This document shows positions 51,474 through 61,013 of a stretch of DNA of 64,000 nucleotides, one piece after another (positions within the stretch are counted from its first letter, which is position 1; every line of letters begins with the position of its first letter). The notes under the pieces were generated by a model, which was not told the DNA's origin, did not search any database, and saw only the letters and a list, made by a program, of their open reading frames with translations. This DNA is from Atlantibacter sp. RC6. Lineage in GTDB: Bacteria; Pseudomonadota; Gammaproteobacteria; Enterobacterales; Enterobacteriaceae. The translations under genes and the position numbers were made by a program. The DNA lies in the NCBI RefSeq assembly GCF_014193285.1, contig NZ_JACHZE010000002.1:1-64000 (forward strand). The letters run 5' to 3'.

Positions 51474-52269
51474 GTTCAAACGCTTCGGGGCGCTGTGCGC
51501 CCTTTTTCTGTTCCCGGCGTGGCTGTTTGCCGCGCCGCGCGTTATCACCCTTTCGCCGGGCAATACCGAACTGGCGTTTGCCGCAGGCATCACGCCCATC
51601 GCCGTGAGCAACTATTCCGACTATCCGGAAGCCGCCAAAAAGCTTGAGCAGGTGGCCAACTGGCAGGGCATGAATTTCGAACGCATCGTGGCGCTAAAGC
51701 CAGATCTGGTTGTCGCCTGGCGCGGCGGTAACCCAGAGCGCCAGGTTAACCAGCTAAAAGCGCTGGGCATCGAAGTGCTGTGGCTCGATCCGCTAACCGT
51801 GGATGATATCGTGGCCGCGCTGCGCCAGCTGGCAAAATGGAGCCCAACGCCCGATCAGGCCAACGCTGCCGCCGACCAACTGGCTGCGGAGTTTGCCGCA
51901 CTGCGCAAACAGTATGCCGATAAGCCGAAAACCCGCGTTTTTATGCAGTTTGGCGATCACCCGCTGTTTACCTCCGGAAAATCATCCCTGCAAAACCAGA
52001 TAGTGGAAGTTTGCGGCGGTGAAAATATCTTCGCCGACAGCCGCGTTCCCTGGCCGCAGGTAAGCCGCGAGCAGGTGCTGATGCGTAAGCCGCAGGCCAT
52101 TGTGGTCGCCGGTGAACAGCGCAATATCCCAAAAACATCACAATTTTGGCATGACCAGCTCAAAGTTCCGGTTATTGCCCTTCACGACGACTGGTTTGAA
52201 CGGTCGGGGCCGCGTATTATCCTCGCCGCAAAACAGCTCTGCCAGGCAATGGCGGAAACAACGAATTGA
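51466..52269 (+). CDS. btuF: Vitamin B12-binding periplasmic protein BtuF
   Basis: Periplasmic receptor that delivers cobalamin to the BtuCD ABC importer. The 267-residue precursor (E. coli 266) has a signal peptide of about 22 residues ending WLFA before [19 protein letters not shown]. It is a class III binding protein with two lobes joined by a long helix. I chose the ATG inside the mtn end; an alternative TTG nine codons upstream adds a stretch lacking similarity. BtuC and BtuD are not in this window. Confidence 0.95.
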   Translation: MAKFKRFGALCALFLFPAWLFAAPRVITLSPGNTELAFAAGITPIAVSNYSDYPEAAKKLEQVANWQGMNFERIVALKPDLVVAWRGGNPERQVNQLKALGIEVLWLDPLTVDDIVAALRQLAKWSPTPDQANAAADQLAAEFAALRKQYADKPKTRVFMQFGDHPLFTSGKSSLQNQIVEVCGGENIFADSRVPWPQVSREQVLMRKPQAIVVAGEQRNIPKTSQFWHDQLKVPVIALHDDWFERSGPRIILAAKQLCQAMAETTN

Positions 52270-52278
52270 GGGTGAGCA

Positions 52279-52899
52279 ATGCTGGTCTATTGGCTGGATA
52301 TCATTGGTACTGCCGTTTTTGCTATTTCAGGGGTTTTACTGGCCGGTAAGCTGCGGATGGATCCTTTCGGCGTCCTGGTGCTGGGGGTGGTGACCGCGGT
52401 GGGCGGCGGCACAATCCGCGATATGGCCCTCGCCCACGGCCCGGTGTTCTGGGTGAAAGATCCCACCGATCTGGTGGTGGCGATGGTCACCTGTATGTTG
52501 ACCATTGTGCTGGTGCGCCAGCCGCGCCGTCTGCCGAAATGGGTACTGCCGGTGCTGGATGCGGTCGGCCTGGCGGTGTTTGTCGGCATCGGGGTGAACA
52601 AAGCCTTTATGGCCGGAACCGGCCCGCTGGTGGCGGTGTGTATGGGCGTGCTGACCGGCGTGGGCGGTGGGATTATCCGTGACGTGCTGGCCCGCGAAGT
52701 GCCGATGATCCTGCGCACCGAAATCTACGCTACCGCCTGTATTATCGGCGGCATCGTTCATGCCAACGCCTTCTATCTGTTCGGCATGCCGCTGGAGCAG
52801 GCCAGTATGGTGGGCATGGTGGTGACGCTGACGATTCGGCTGGCGGCGATCCGCTGGCACTTAAAACTGCCGACCTTCGCGCTGGATGACCGCGCCTGA
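52279..52899 (+). CDS. yadS: TRIC-family inner-membrane channel protein YadS
   Basis: Integral membrane protein of 206 residues (UPF0126/TRIC). It has two repeats of three hydrophobic helices plus a seventh, each repeat with a glycine-rich stretch: GVVTAVGGGTIRDMALA and GVLTGVGGGIIRDVLARE. The family forms trimeric monovalent-cation channels; in E. coli YadS has been linked to glycine transport. It follows btuF by 9 bases with a GAGGGTGAG site and ends in a bidirectional terminator. Confidence 0.93.
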   Translation: MLVYWLDIIGTAVFAISGVLLAGKLRMDPFGVLVLGVVTAVGGGTIRDMALAHGPVFWVKDPTDLVVAMVTCMLTIVLVRQPRRLPKWVLPVLDAVGLAVFVGIGVNKAFMAGTGPLVAVCMGVLTGVGGGIIRDVLAREVPMILRTEIYATACIIGGIVHANAFYLFGMPLEQASMVGMVVTLTIRLAAIRWHLKLPTFALDDRA

Positions 52900-52903
52900 A
52901 AAC

Positions 52904-52935
52904 AAAAAAGCCGTGATGCTATCACGGCTTTTTTT
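52904..52935. terminator. Bidirectional terminator between yadS and erpA
   Basis: A 9-bp core stem (GCCGTGAT with ATCACGGC) and 3-base loop is flanked by A-run and T-run on both sides, so it can end transcription from yadS and from erpA. Confidence 0.92.
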
Positions 52936-52949
52936 ATCGGCGTTACGGC

Positions 52950-53294
52950 TCAGATGCTGAATGAAGAGCCGCAGCCGCAGGTGCTGGTGGCGTTCGGGTT
53001 AGTCACCACAAAGCGGGAACCTTCCAGGCCTTCGGTGTAATCCACCGCGCCGCCCACCAGATATTGCAGGCTCATCGGATCGACCACCAGCGCGACGCCC
53101 TGTTTCTCAATGGTCATGTCGCCTTCGTTGATCTGATCATCAAAGGTAAAACCATACTGGAAGCCGCTGCAACCGCCACCGGTGATATACACACGCAGTT
53201 TCAGGTTCGGGTTCTCTTCATCGGCAACCAGGCTTTTTACTTTATTGGCTGCTGCATCGGTAAATTGCAGAGGCAGCGCTACGTCATCACTCAT
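52950..53294 (-). CDS. erpA: Iron-sulfur cluster carrier ErpA
   Basis: Essential A-type carrier that brings Fe-S clusters to apoproteins, notably IspG and IspH of the MEP pathway. The 114-residue protein (E. coli 114) has the three ligand cysteines C42 (GGGCSGFQ) and the CGC pair C106/C108 near the C-terminus. It connects functionally with Dxr and UppS encoded in the same window. Confidence 0.97.
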   Translation of the reverse strand: MSDDVALPLQFTDAAANKVKSLVADEENPNLKLRVYITGGGCSGFQYGFTFDDQINEGDMTIEKQGVALVVDPMSLQYLVGGAVDYTEGLEGSRFVVTNPNATSTCGCGSSFSI

Positions 53295-53426
53295 TATTTG
53301 CTCCCATTGATACGGCGATTCGGGTAATTAACCGAATGCTGGAGGCGGTCCCGGAACAGAAACGGCCAGAAGTATGACGGATATCACCCAATCTTTTGGT
53401 CATTATCTAATACCCTGGTAAATCGT

Positions 53427-54836
53427 TCAAGTATTCTCCGGTCGGGCAGCCTGCTGGCGCTCCGCTTCCTGTTTCGCGAGCGTACGCGCGAGGATCGTGG
53501 AATAGAGCGGCTTGCCGCCCAGGAACTGCGCCAGCAGTGTGGCACCCAGGCAGGTAATAATCATTGGCAATATGAGCTGATAATTGTCGGTCATTTCCAG
53601 AACCAGCACGATACCGGTCAGCGGCGCGCGCACCGACGCGGCGAACAGCGCCCCCATTCCGGCGATGGCAAAGGTGCCCGGCTCCAGCTGCCATGTCGGG
53701 AACCAGGCGATACAGGCCATGCCAAATGCAGTGCCCAGCAGCGTACCCAGCGCCAGCATCGGCGCAAAAATCCCCCCTGGCGCGCCAGAGGAAAAGCACA
53801 GCACCGTGGTGATAATGCGGGTGATAAAGATAAACAGCAGCATCCCGACGGTAAAATTGCCCGCTGCGGCAATGGGGATCAGATTAAAACCGCCCCCCGC
53901 CGCGCTCGGGTCGATCAGCCCCAGTACGCCGCACAGCCCGCCAATTAATCCGCCGATCACTACCCACTTAGTGATGTTGCCGCCGTGGATCCGGGCGAAG
54001 ATATCCTGCGCCTTCAGCACCAGCGCGTTAAACACCGGCCCGACAATGCCAAAAATCATCCCCAGTACCAGATACAGCCACAGAGTATGGATCGGCGCGT
54101 TGGAGAGTTGACCGACATCGATAATCGCCGCTTCGCCATTAAACACGCGGAACACAATGCTCGACATAATCACGCCGGTGAACACCGCTTTAATGGAGAT
54201 CAGGCTGTAGCGAAACTGCGGGCGCATCTCTTCGATGATAAACAGAATGCCCGCCAGCGGCGCGTTAAAGGCTGCAGAAAGACCCGCCGCCGCACCGGTC
54301 GCCAGCAGCGTGTGGCGCGCCTCTGCGCTGCGCATGCGAAAAATATCCAGCACCATGCGCCCGATGTTGCCGCCGATCTGCACCGTTGGCCCTTCGCGCC
54401 CCAACACCATGCCCGCGCCCAGCGTCCCCATACCGCCGAAAAACTTCACCGGCAGCACGCGCCACCAGCGCACCGGGCGTAATTCTTCCATCGCGCCTTC
54501 GATTTCCGGGATCCCTGAACCGCCCGCTTCCGGCGCAAAACGGCGCACCAGCCAGTAGCCGAACATCGCCAGCAACGCCGAAACGATAAACGCCAGCGGC
54601 CAGACCAGCCATTCGCGGTCCGCAGTGCTTGCCAGCAGCATCATGCGGTTTAACTGCACCCATTCCACGGCTTTATCAAACGCCACGCCCGCAAGGCCAG
54701 TGAGCGTACCCACCACGGCGGCCATCAACAGGATCGCGACGGGAGTTTTATCGCGATTAAGCAATTGCCGGATCCGCTCACGCCGTGTCAGGCGGATAAA
54801 CTGCTGTGCTTCAAACGAGGAGTTCTCAGAGTTCAT
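53427..54836 (-). CDS. clcA: H+/Cl- exchange transporter ClcA
   Basis: Inner-membrane CLC antiporter (2 Cl- for 1 H+) that supports extreme acid resistance by an electrical shunt. The 469-residue protein (E. coli 473) has the selectivity motifs GSGIPE (about 105-110) and GREGP (about 145-149, with the gating glutamate), plus [11 protein letters not shown] and the internal proton glutamate in the EEMRPQFRY segment near 202. LdcC, an acid-resistance decarboxylase type, is also in this window. It diverges from hemL. Confidence 0.97.
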   Translation of the reverse strand: MNSENSSFEAQQFIRLTRRERIRQLLNRDKTPVAILLMAAVVGTLTGLAGVAFDKAVEWVQLNRMMLLASTADREWLVWPLAFIVSALLAMFGYWLVRRFAPEAGGSGIPEIEGAMEELRPVRWWRVLPVKFFGGMGTLGAGMVLGREGPTVQIGGNIGRMVLDIFRMRSAEARHTLLATGAAAGLSAAFNAPLAGILFIIEEMRPQFRYSLISIKAVFTGVIMSSIVFRVFNGEAAIIDVGQLSNAPIHTLWLYLVLGMIFGIVGPVFNALVLKAQDIFARIHGGNITKWVVIGGLIGGLCGVLGLIDPSAAGGGFNLIPIAAAGNFTVGMLLFIFITRIITTVLCFSSGAPGGIFAPMLALGTLLGTAFGMACIAWFPTWQLEPGTFAIAGMGALFAASVRAPLTGIVLVLEMTDNYQLILPMIITCLGATLLAQFLGGKPLYSTILARTLAKQEAERQQAARPENT

Positions 54837-55013
54837 ACGTCATCATTTTTAGGTAGTTTTTTAACGCGCGGCATTTTACTCGCCCTGAACCCGGACGTCG
54901 CGAGGAAAATCCCTTCGAATTCTGCTGCTTTAATTGGGCAAAACTTTTATTACCTTCCGTGGATCCCTTAGAATAGCCCGTTGTTACCCATTCCACGAAT
55001 CAGGAGCCGATTC

Positions 55014-56294
55014 ATGAGTAAGTCTGAACATCTCTACGCTGCCGCACGCGAGCTTATCCCTGGCGGGGTTAATTCACCGGTCCGCGCGTTTACCGGCGTA
55101 GGGGGCACACCACTTTTCATTGAGCGCGCCGACGGAGCTTACCTGTATGACGCCGACGGAAAAGCCTATGTCGACTATGTGGGCTCCTGGGGTCCGATGG
55201 TATTGGGACATAACCACCCCGCCATCCGCAACGCGGTAATCGAAGCCGCCCAGCGCGGTTTAAGCTTTGGCGCGCCCACCGAGATGGAAGTCAAAATGGC
55301 GCAGCTGGTCACCGAACTGGTGCCGACGATGGATATGGTGCGCATGGTGAACTCCGGCACCGAAGCCACCATGAGCGCCATCCGCCTGGCGCGCGGTTAC
55401 ACCCATCGCGACAAAATCATCAAATTCGAAGGCTGCTATCACGGCCATGCCGATTGCCTGTTAGTGAAAGCCGGTTCCGGCGCGCTAACCCTCGGCCAGC
55501 CGAACTCGCCGGGCGTTCCGGCGGATTTCGCAAAACACACCCTGACCTGCACCTACAACGATCTCGCCTCGGTGCGCGAGGCGTTTGAGCAATATCCGCA
55601 GGACATCGCCTGTATCATCGTCGAGCCGGTTGCCGGCAATATGAACTGCATCCCGCCGCAGCCGGACTTCCTGCCGGGCCTGCGCGCACTGTGCGACGAA
55701 TTCGGCGCGCTGCTGATTATCGATGAAGTGATGACCGGCTTTCGTGTGGCGCTGGCGGGTGCGCAGGCGTATTACGGCGTGGAGCCGGATCTGACCTGTC
55801 TGGGTAAAATCATCGGCGGCGGTATGCCGGTGGGCGCGTTCGGCGGCCGCCGTGAAATCATGGACGCGCTGGCCCCTACCGGCCCGGTTTACCAGGCGGG
55901 GACGCTGTCCGGCAACCCGATCGCCATGGCGGCGGGCTACGCCTGCCTGACCGAAGTGGCCCAGCCGGGCATTCACGCCACCCTGACCGACCTGACCACC
56001 CGTCTGGCGGAAGGGCTGCGCGAAGCGGCGCGGGATGCGGGTATTCCGCTGGTGGTAAACCACGTCGGCGGCATGTTTGGCCTGTTCTTTACCGATGCGC
56101 CGAGCGTGACCTGCTATCAGGACGTGCTGGGCTGCGACGTGGAGCGCTTTAAGCGCTTCTTCCACCTGATGCTGGAAGAAGGCGTTTACCTTGCGCCGTC
56201 GGCGTTTGAAGCGGGCTTTATGTCCGTGGCGCACAGCGAAGAAGATATCGATAACACCATCGACGCGGCGCGTCAGGTGTTTGCCAAACTGTAA
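55014..56294 (+). CDS. hemL: Glutamate-1-semialdehyde 2,1-aminomutase
   Basis: PLP enzyme that turns glutamate 1-semialdehyde into 5-aminolevulinate, the start of the haem, sirohaem and B12 ring. The protein has 426 residues, the E. coli length. The PLP lysine is in [16 protein letters not shown] (near 265), with [10 protein letters not shown] (about 240-250) and [16 protein letters not shown] (about 120-135) forming the cofactor site. I chose [18 protein letters not shown], preceded by CAGGAG; an upstream ATG adds 11 unconserved residues. Confidence 0.97.
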   Translation: MSKSEHLYAAARELIPGGVNSPVRAFTGVGGTPLFIERADGAYLYDADGKAYVDYVGSWGPMVLGHNHPAIRNAVIEAAQRGLSFGAPTEMEVKMAQLVTELVPTMDMVRMVNSGTEATMSAIRLARGYTHRDKIIKFEGCYHGHADCLLVKAGSGALTLGQPNSPGVPADFAKHTLTCTYNDLASVREAFEQYPQDIACIIVEPVAGNMNCIPPQPDFLPGLRALCDEFGALLIIDEVMTGFRVALAGAQAYYGVEPDLTCLGKIIGGGMPVGAFGGRREIMDALAPTGPVYQAGTLSGNPIAMAAGYACLTEVAQPGIHATLTDLTTRLAEGLREAARDAGIPLVVNHVGGMFGLFFTDAPSVTCYQDVLGCDVERFKRFFHLMLEEGVYLAPSAFEAGFMSVAHSEEDIDNTIDAARQVFAKL

Positions 56295-56300
56295 TACGCT

Positions 56301-56329
56301 GGCCCGCGCTATCCGGCGCGGGCCGTTTT
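56301..56329 (+). terminator. hemL terminator
   Basis: A 9-bp stem GGCCCGCGC/GCGCGGGCC with a 6-base loop is followed by GTTTTC. Confidence 0.85.
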
Positions 56330-56333
56330 CCTG

Positions 56334-57113
56334 CTAGCGGTGCAGATGCACGCTCAATCCGCTCTCTCCTTGCGCCAGTTCCGGCCTCAGGATTAACGAC
56401 GGGATCTGGTAGTCGCCGAAGTTCTGCCGACGAAACGGCAGCGGCGCGGTCTGCTCCAGCGTTTTCATCCGCGCCTCCAGCTTCTCGCACTCCACCTGAA
56501 AACGCGCGTCGTCCATTTTATGGGCGCGATAAATCACATGCGGCGGCAGTACGTCAAAGCCCGGATACCACAGCATCCCGTGATGGATGGGAAACAGAAT
56601 GTCGTCAATCCCGCCATTGATGCCGCGCGGGTGATAATGGCTCTCCCAGCCGCCCGCGGTGATCACCAGCATGGCGCGCTTACCGGTCATATTGCCTTCG
56701 CCGTAGCGGTCGCCCCAGTGGCTATCGGAGTGTTCGCCCACGCCATAGGCAAAACCGAAGGCGTACACGCGTTCAAACCAGCCTTTCATTAAGGCGGGCA
56801 TCGAGAACCACCACAGCGGAAACTGAAAGATCACCGTGTCGGCCCAGCGCAGTTTTTCCTGCTCGCGGGTGATGTCCAAAGTCTGTAATCCCTGCTCATA
56901 GCCCCGTTTTGAATCCTCCGCCGGATCGAACGGTTTGCCCTGGCGATCGACGGTAAAATCCGCCGCATCCAGCGCGGCTTTCCAGTTCATGGCATACAGA
57001 TCGGACACCTGAACCTGATGCCCCAGCGCGGTCAGTTGCGCGACCATGGCCTCTTTTAGCGCCCCGTTTAGCGAATGAGGTTCCGGATGGGCATAAACCA
57101 CAAGTACGTTCAT
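56334..57113 (-). CDS. NAD(P)H-dependent flavodoxin-fold quinone oxidoreductase
   Basis: Flavodoxin_2 (NQO1/MdaB/KefF-like) reductase of 259 residues. It begins MNVLVVYAHPEPHSLNGAL, the FMN/FAD phosphate-binding first strand, and has FQFPLWWFSMPALMKGWFERVYAFGFAYG (about 97-125) and VITAGGWESHYHPRG (about 150-165), typical of two-electron quinone or nitro/azo reductases. AGGAG lies 8 bases before the ATG. It has a divergent LysR neighbour, the usual sign of an inducible detoxification gene. The pair is absent at this place in E. coli K-12. True substrate unknown. Confidence 0.88.
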   Translation of the reverse strand: MNVLVVYAHPEPHSLNGALKEAMVAQLTALGHQVQVSDLYAMNWKAALDAADFTVDRQGKPFDPAEDSKRGYEQGLQTLDITREQEKLRWADTVIFQFPLWWFSMPALMKGWFERVYAFGFAYGVGEHSDSHWGDRYGEGNMTGKRAMLVITAGGWESHYHPRGINGGIDDILFPIHHGMLWYPGFDVLPPHVIYRAHKMDDARFQVECEKLEARMKTLEQTAPLPFRRQNFGDYQIPSLILRPELAQGESGLSVHLHR

Positions 57114-57156
57114 AACCAATTCTCCTGATGAAAAGTGACGTCAGCATCGCCCGCTG

Positions 57157-57196
57157 TCAGGTATATTGGAAATGAATAGCATTAATATCAGGTATA
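57157..57196. promoter_or_regulatory. Shared control region with TCAGGTATA direct repeats
   Basis: The 86-base gap between the reductase and the LysR gene has two exact TCAGGTATA copies (57157-57165 and 57188-57196) 31 bp apart, three helical turns. Between them lies the imperfect palindrome ATATT...AATAT. This is the layout expected for a LysR-type binding region, but the spacing suggests tandem half-sites on one DNA face. Confidence 0.55.
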
Positions 57197-57199
57197 GCG

Positions 57200-58102
57200 A
57201 TGAACAATCTCAGCGGTCTGGATCTGAATTTGCTGCTGACGCTGGATGCGCTGCTCACCGAGCAGAACGTCACCCGCGCGGCGGCGCGGCTGCATCTTTC
57301 CCAACCGTCGGTCAGCGTACAGTTAGCTAAACTGCGCGAATCGTTAGGCGATCCGCTCCTGCTGCCAGGACCGCGCGGCATGCGCCCCACCGCCAGAGCC
57401 GAAACGCTGCGCGAACCGTTGCGCCAGGCGCTCCGGGCGTTGAACAACGCCATCGCCGCGCCACTGCCTTTCGACCCTGCGCAGGCAGCCCTCACCTGGC
57501 GCATCGCCGCCTCGGATTACAGCGAATATTCCGTATTACTGCCCGCGCTGGACGGGTTACGCCAGGCCGCCCCGCACTGCCGTCTGGCGCTGCTGGAAAT
57601 TCCATCGACCCGGCTCTCCGCTGCGATGGAGCATGACAAACTGGATCTGGCGATTTTTACCCGCACCGGCGCACCGCCGGAACTGCGTAGCCGTTTTCTG
57701 TTCGATGAAAAATACCGGCTGGTGTGCCGCCACGATCATCCCGAACTGCAACGCGCGCCGGATCTGGCGCAGTTTTGCCAGCTGGAGCATGTGATTGTCT
57801 CGCCGGACGGCGGCGGATTTTCCGGCAGCACCGACGAGGCGCTGGCGAAACTGGGGTTGAGCCGTAAGGTGGTGCTGTCGGTGCCGCACTTTAGCTTTGT
57901 CAGCGCCGTACTGAGCCGCACAAATCTGGTGGCGATGTTGCCGGAACGGCTGGTGCGCGACGATCCGGCGCTACGCGTGCTGGACGCGCCAATTGAGATC
58001 GCGGGGTTTGAGAAAATGATGCTATGGCCGGAGCGGATGCACCGCGACCCGGCGCATCAGTGGCTGCGCGAGTTTATCGCCAGCTCGGTTCCGGCAGAAT
58101 AA
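57200..58102 (+). CDS. LysR-family transcriptional regulator
   Basis: LTTR of 300 residues with an N-terminal winged helix-turn-helix (about 6-65: LDLNLLLTLDALLTEQNVTRAAARLHLSQPSVSVQLAKLRE). The NodD/PnbR-like opening LSGLDLNLL is followed by a two-lobed effector-binding domain (about 90-300). It is divergent from the reductase gene and overlaps its control region, so that gene is the likely target, probably switched on by a quinone or aromatic ligand. The ligand is not known. Confidence 0.9.
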   Translation: MNNLSGLDLNLLLTLDALLTEQNVTRAAARLHLSQPSVSVQLAKLRESLGDPLLLPGPRGMRPTARAETLREPLRQALRALNNAIAAPLPFDPAQAALTWRIAASDYSEYSVLLPALDGLRQAAPHCRLALLEIPSTRLSAAMEHDKLDLAIFTRTGAPPELRSRFLFDEKYRLVCRHDHPELQRAPDLAQFCQLEHVIVSPDGGGFSGSTDEALAKLGLSRKVVLSVPHFSFVSAVLSRTNLVAMLPERLVRDDPALRVLDAPIEIAGFEKMMLWPERMHRDPAHQWLREFIASSVPAE

Positions 58103-58127
58103 GGCCCCTTTCCTGCTGAAAGAGGCC
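58103..58127. terminator. Hairpin between the LysR gene and fhuB
   Basis: Arms GGCCCCTTTC/GAAAGAGGCC (9 of 10 pairs) lie between the convergent genes. T-tracts are weak, so it may be a modest terminator for either side. Confidence 0.4.
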
Positions 58128-58134
58128 CACTCGC

Positions 58135-60120
58135 TTAGCGGCTCTGCTTACGCAGCAGATACACAAAATACGGCGCGCCGATAAAGGTCGAGAGTAATCC
58201 TGCGGGGATTTGATACGGGAACATCACCATCCGCCCGCACCAGTCCGCCACCACCAGTAACAATCCGCCAAGCAGCGCGGAAATCACCAGTTGCGGCAGC
58301 GCGCGGCGGAAACCCATCATCCGGGTGATGTGCGGGGCCATTAGCCCGACAAAACTCAGCGGGCCGATGGTCATGGTCGCCGCCGCCGTCAGGCTGGATG
58401 CCAGCATCAACAACGCCACGCGCGACGGCGTAAGCGCCATCCCCACCGCCCGCGCCGTGTCGCCGCCCAGCGGCAGCACGGTTAGCCAGCGGCGGCACAG
58501 CGGCGTCAGCGCCAGCAGTACCGCCATCACGATAAAACTGTATACCGCATGCTGGCCAGTAACGCTGTAGGTCGAGCCGGAAATCCAGGTGATGACTTTC
58601 GCCATTCGCGGATCGCCGCTGGCCTGTAGCATCATCAATAGCATGGTGAACGCGGTGCTTAAGGCCATCCCGGCGAGCAGCATCCGGTGCGGAGAAAATC
58701 CGCCGCGCCCGGCGGCGATCATGATAATCAGCAGCGTGGCGGCAGCGCCCAGGCTCCCGGCGGGCAGCAGCCAGCCAAAGGCGTCACCCGGCACCAGAAA
58801 CAGCATCAACACCACGCCAAACGCCGCGCCGGAGCTGATGCCCAACACTTCCGGGCTCGCCATGGCGTTGCCGGTCAGCCGCTGGATAATACAGCCCGCC
58901 ACCGCCAGCATGCAGCCTGCGGTCATCGCCGCCAGTACGCGCGGCCAGCGCCACGGCAGCAGATCGCGCAACAGATCGCCGCTGGCCCAGGTCCAGCCAT
59001 GGGCATCGCGGCCAAACGTCAGGGCAACAGCAATCATCAGCAGCAACACCCCGACGCCTGCCAGGCTGAATAGCAGCACCTGCTGGCGCTCGCCAGGGAT
59101 ATGGTCGCCTGCGTCAAGCGACGGCGCGCTCTGGGTACGCAGGCGCGGCAGCAGCCACAGCAGCAGCGGCGCGCCGATTAACGCCGTAACTGCCCCGGTC
59201 GATACTTCCATCCACACCCGCGTCAGCCAGACAATCACCTGATCGGAGAGCCACAGGATCAGCGCGCCAATCAGCGGCGCGAGGATCAGCCGGGACAGCA
59301 GACGGCGCGCGCCAAGCATCTTCGCCAGCAGCGGGGCAAACAGGCCGATAAAACCGATAATCCCCACCGCGTTAACCAGCAGGGCGCTGATCGCGATAGC
59401 CAGCACCAGCGCCGCCAGGCGCGCCATGGAGAGCGCCAGACCCAGATTGCGCGCCACGCCGTCGTCAAGGCCCATCAGGGTGAGCGGGCGCAGCAGCAAC
59501 AGCGTCAGCATTACGCCGCCCAGCAGTTGCGGCCACAGCCGGGAAACAATGCTCCAGTCGGTCTGGTTAAGCGCCCCGGTGCTCCACAAAAATACGCTTT
59601 GCAACTGGTCGTGATGGAAAATCACAATCAGCTGATTCACCGCGCCGCAGTACAGGCTGACCACCAGCCCCGCCAGGATCAGCGTGATCGGCGACAGGCG
59701 TTTATTCCAGGCGACACCGAAAACGATCAGCCCCACCAGTGCCGAGCCCGCCAGCGCGGCGAACTGCGAGGTCATATAGCCGCCGGGTAGCGCCCACAAC
59801 GTAGTAATGGCGATGCCCAACTGCGCGCCCGTCGCCACGCCAAGCGTGGTCGGCTCCGCCAGCGGATTGCGCAGCACCTGCTGGAACAACACGCCCACCA
59901 GGCCAAGCCCTGCGCCAACCAGCAGCGACAGCGCCAGACGCGGCAGCGCGCTGTAGTGGAACAGCATCTGATCGAGCGCGTCCTGGCTGGGATGCCACAG
60001 CGCCGCGCTCCACTGGTCGCGCGGCAGTTGATGGTTGAGGTTAAACCAGGTGAGCCACAGCCCGGCCAGAAACATCACCGACAGCAGCACCGGCGCAAAC
60101 AGATTGCTTTTGGCCCTCAT
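58135..60120 (-). CDS. fhuB: Fe(3+)-hydroxamate ABC importer permease FhuB
   Basis: Inner-membrane permease for ferrichrome and other hydroxamate siderophores. The 661-residue protein (E. coli 660) is two fused FecCD-type permease halves (about 1-330 and 335-661), each with about ten membrane segments and a GAGLGLVGVLFQQVLRNPLAEP- or GCIIQRLTGNAMASPEVLGI-type loop for FhuC docking. I chose MRAKSNLFAPVLL, whose ATG overlaps the fhuD stop (ATGA); 42 upstream in-frame codons lie within fhuD and are not part of it. Confidence 0.96.
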   Translation of the reverse strand: MRAKSNLFAPVLLSVMFLAGLWLTWFNLNHQLPRDQWSAALWHPSQDALDQMLFHYSALPRLALSLLVGAGLGLVGVLFQQVLRNPLAEPTTLGVATGAQLGIAITTLWALPGGYMTSQFAALAGSALVGLIVFGVAWNKRLSPITLILAGLVVSLYCGAVNQLIVIFHHDQLQSVFLWSTGALNQTDWSIVSRLWPQLLGGVMLTLLLLRPLTLMGLDDGVARNLGLALSMARLAALVLAIAISALLVNAVGIIGFIGLFAPLLAKMLGARRLLSRLILAPLIGALILWLSDQVIVWLTRVWMEVSTGAVTALIGAPLLLWLLPRLRTQSAPSLDAGDHIPGERQQVLLFSLAGVGVLLLMIAVALTFGRDAHGWTWASGDLLRDLLPWRWPRVLAAMTAGCMLAVAGCIIQRLTGNAMASPEVLGISSGAAFGVVLMLFLVPGDAFGWLLPAGSLGAAATLLIIMIAAGRGGFSPHRMLLAGMALSTAFTMLLMMLQASGDPRMAKVITWISGSTYSVTGQHAVYSFIVMAVLLALTPLCRRWLTVLPLGGDTARAVGMALTPSRVALLMLASSLTAAATMTIGPLSFVGLMAPHITRMMGFRRALPQLVISALLGGLLLVVADWCGRMVMFPYQIPAGLLSTFIGAPYFVYLLRKQSR

Positions 60121-61013
60121 GCTTTGCCTCCCAGCGCCGCATCCAGCACCCGGCAGAAATGCATCGACGACAGGGTCGCGCCGTAGAACCACACGGCAGG
60201 CACGCGCTGGAAGCGCTGCTGGCGGATAAACGGCATCGCGTTCCACAGCGGGGTAACGGCAATACGTTTCATCAGGGCGTCGTCGCCGTGTTCAAAGCAC
60301 AGCACATCGGCGTCTTTTACCGCCGCCAGCCGTTCGATACCCACAACGGCGCTGCCCCAGAAGTTGGTTTCGCCGTGCCAGGCATTGGGAATGCCCATCA
60401 CATCCATCACCTGCTGGAACAGGCTGTTCTCGCCGATCACCAGCACATGGCGCTCGTCCATCAGGGTCATCATCAGGATCGGACGATTACCCCGTCCGGC
60501 AAAGCGCGGTTTCATCTGCGCCAGATACGCGTCAAACTTATCCAGATGCGCGTGCGCCGCCTGGGAAAGCCCCAGCAGTTCGCCCATCTCCAGCAGTGAG
60601 TTGCGCGCTTTGGTCAGGGGGTGTTTACCGTCGCTGAAGCTAAAGCCGCGCCCCGGCGCGATAGGCCGCAGCGTCTCTTCCGAGGGGCCATAGCCCGTGG
60701 ACCAGACCAGCATTGACGGTTTCATTTGCGCCAGTAGCTCAAGATTGGGTTCGGTACGTAGCCCGACGTCTATCACCGAGTCCGGCAAGGCGGGCTCATT
60801 GACCCACATTTTGTAGTTAACAATATCCGCCACGCCGTAAGGCATCACGCCAAGCGCCATCAGCAACTCTACCGGCAGCCACTCCAGCGCCACCACGCGA
60901 TGCGGGTCAACCGTGGCGGCGCGGGCGGAACCCATTTGCCACAGTAGCGGCGACAACGCCATCGCCGTCACCAGGCGACGACGGGAAATCAGGTTTGACA
61001 GGGAATCAGCCAT
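60117..61013 (-). CDS. fhuD: Fe(3+)-hydroxamate periplasmic binding protein FhuD
   Basis: Periplasmic receptor that passes ferric hydroxamates from FhuA to FhuB. The 298-residue precursor (E. coli 296) starts with a twin-arginine-type signal, SRRRLVTAMALSPLLWQMGSA (arginines 11-13), as in E. coli. The class III binding fold follows, with the rigid linking helix. Conserved ligand-pocket residues fall in DVGLRTEPNLE and NAWHGETNFWGSAVV. It shares bases with fhuC and fhuB, in keeping with fhuACDB order. Confidence 0.96.
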   Translation of the reverse strand: MADSLSNLISRRRLVTAMALSPLLWQMGSARAATVDPHRVVALEWLPVELLMALGVMPYGVADIVNYKMWVNEPALPDSVIDVGLRTEPNLELLAQMKPSMLVWSTGYGPSEETLRPIAPGRGFSFSDGKHPLTKARNSLLEMGELLGLSQAAHAHLDKFDAYLAQMKPRFAGRGNRPILMMTLMDERHVLVIGENSLFQQVMDVMGIPNAWHGETNFWGSAVVGIERLAAVKDADVLCFEHGDDALMKRIAVTPLWNAMPFIRQQRFQRVPAVWFYGATLSSMHFCRVLDAALGGKA

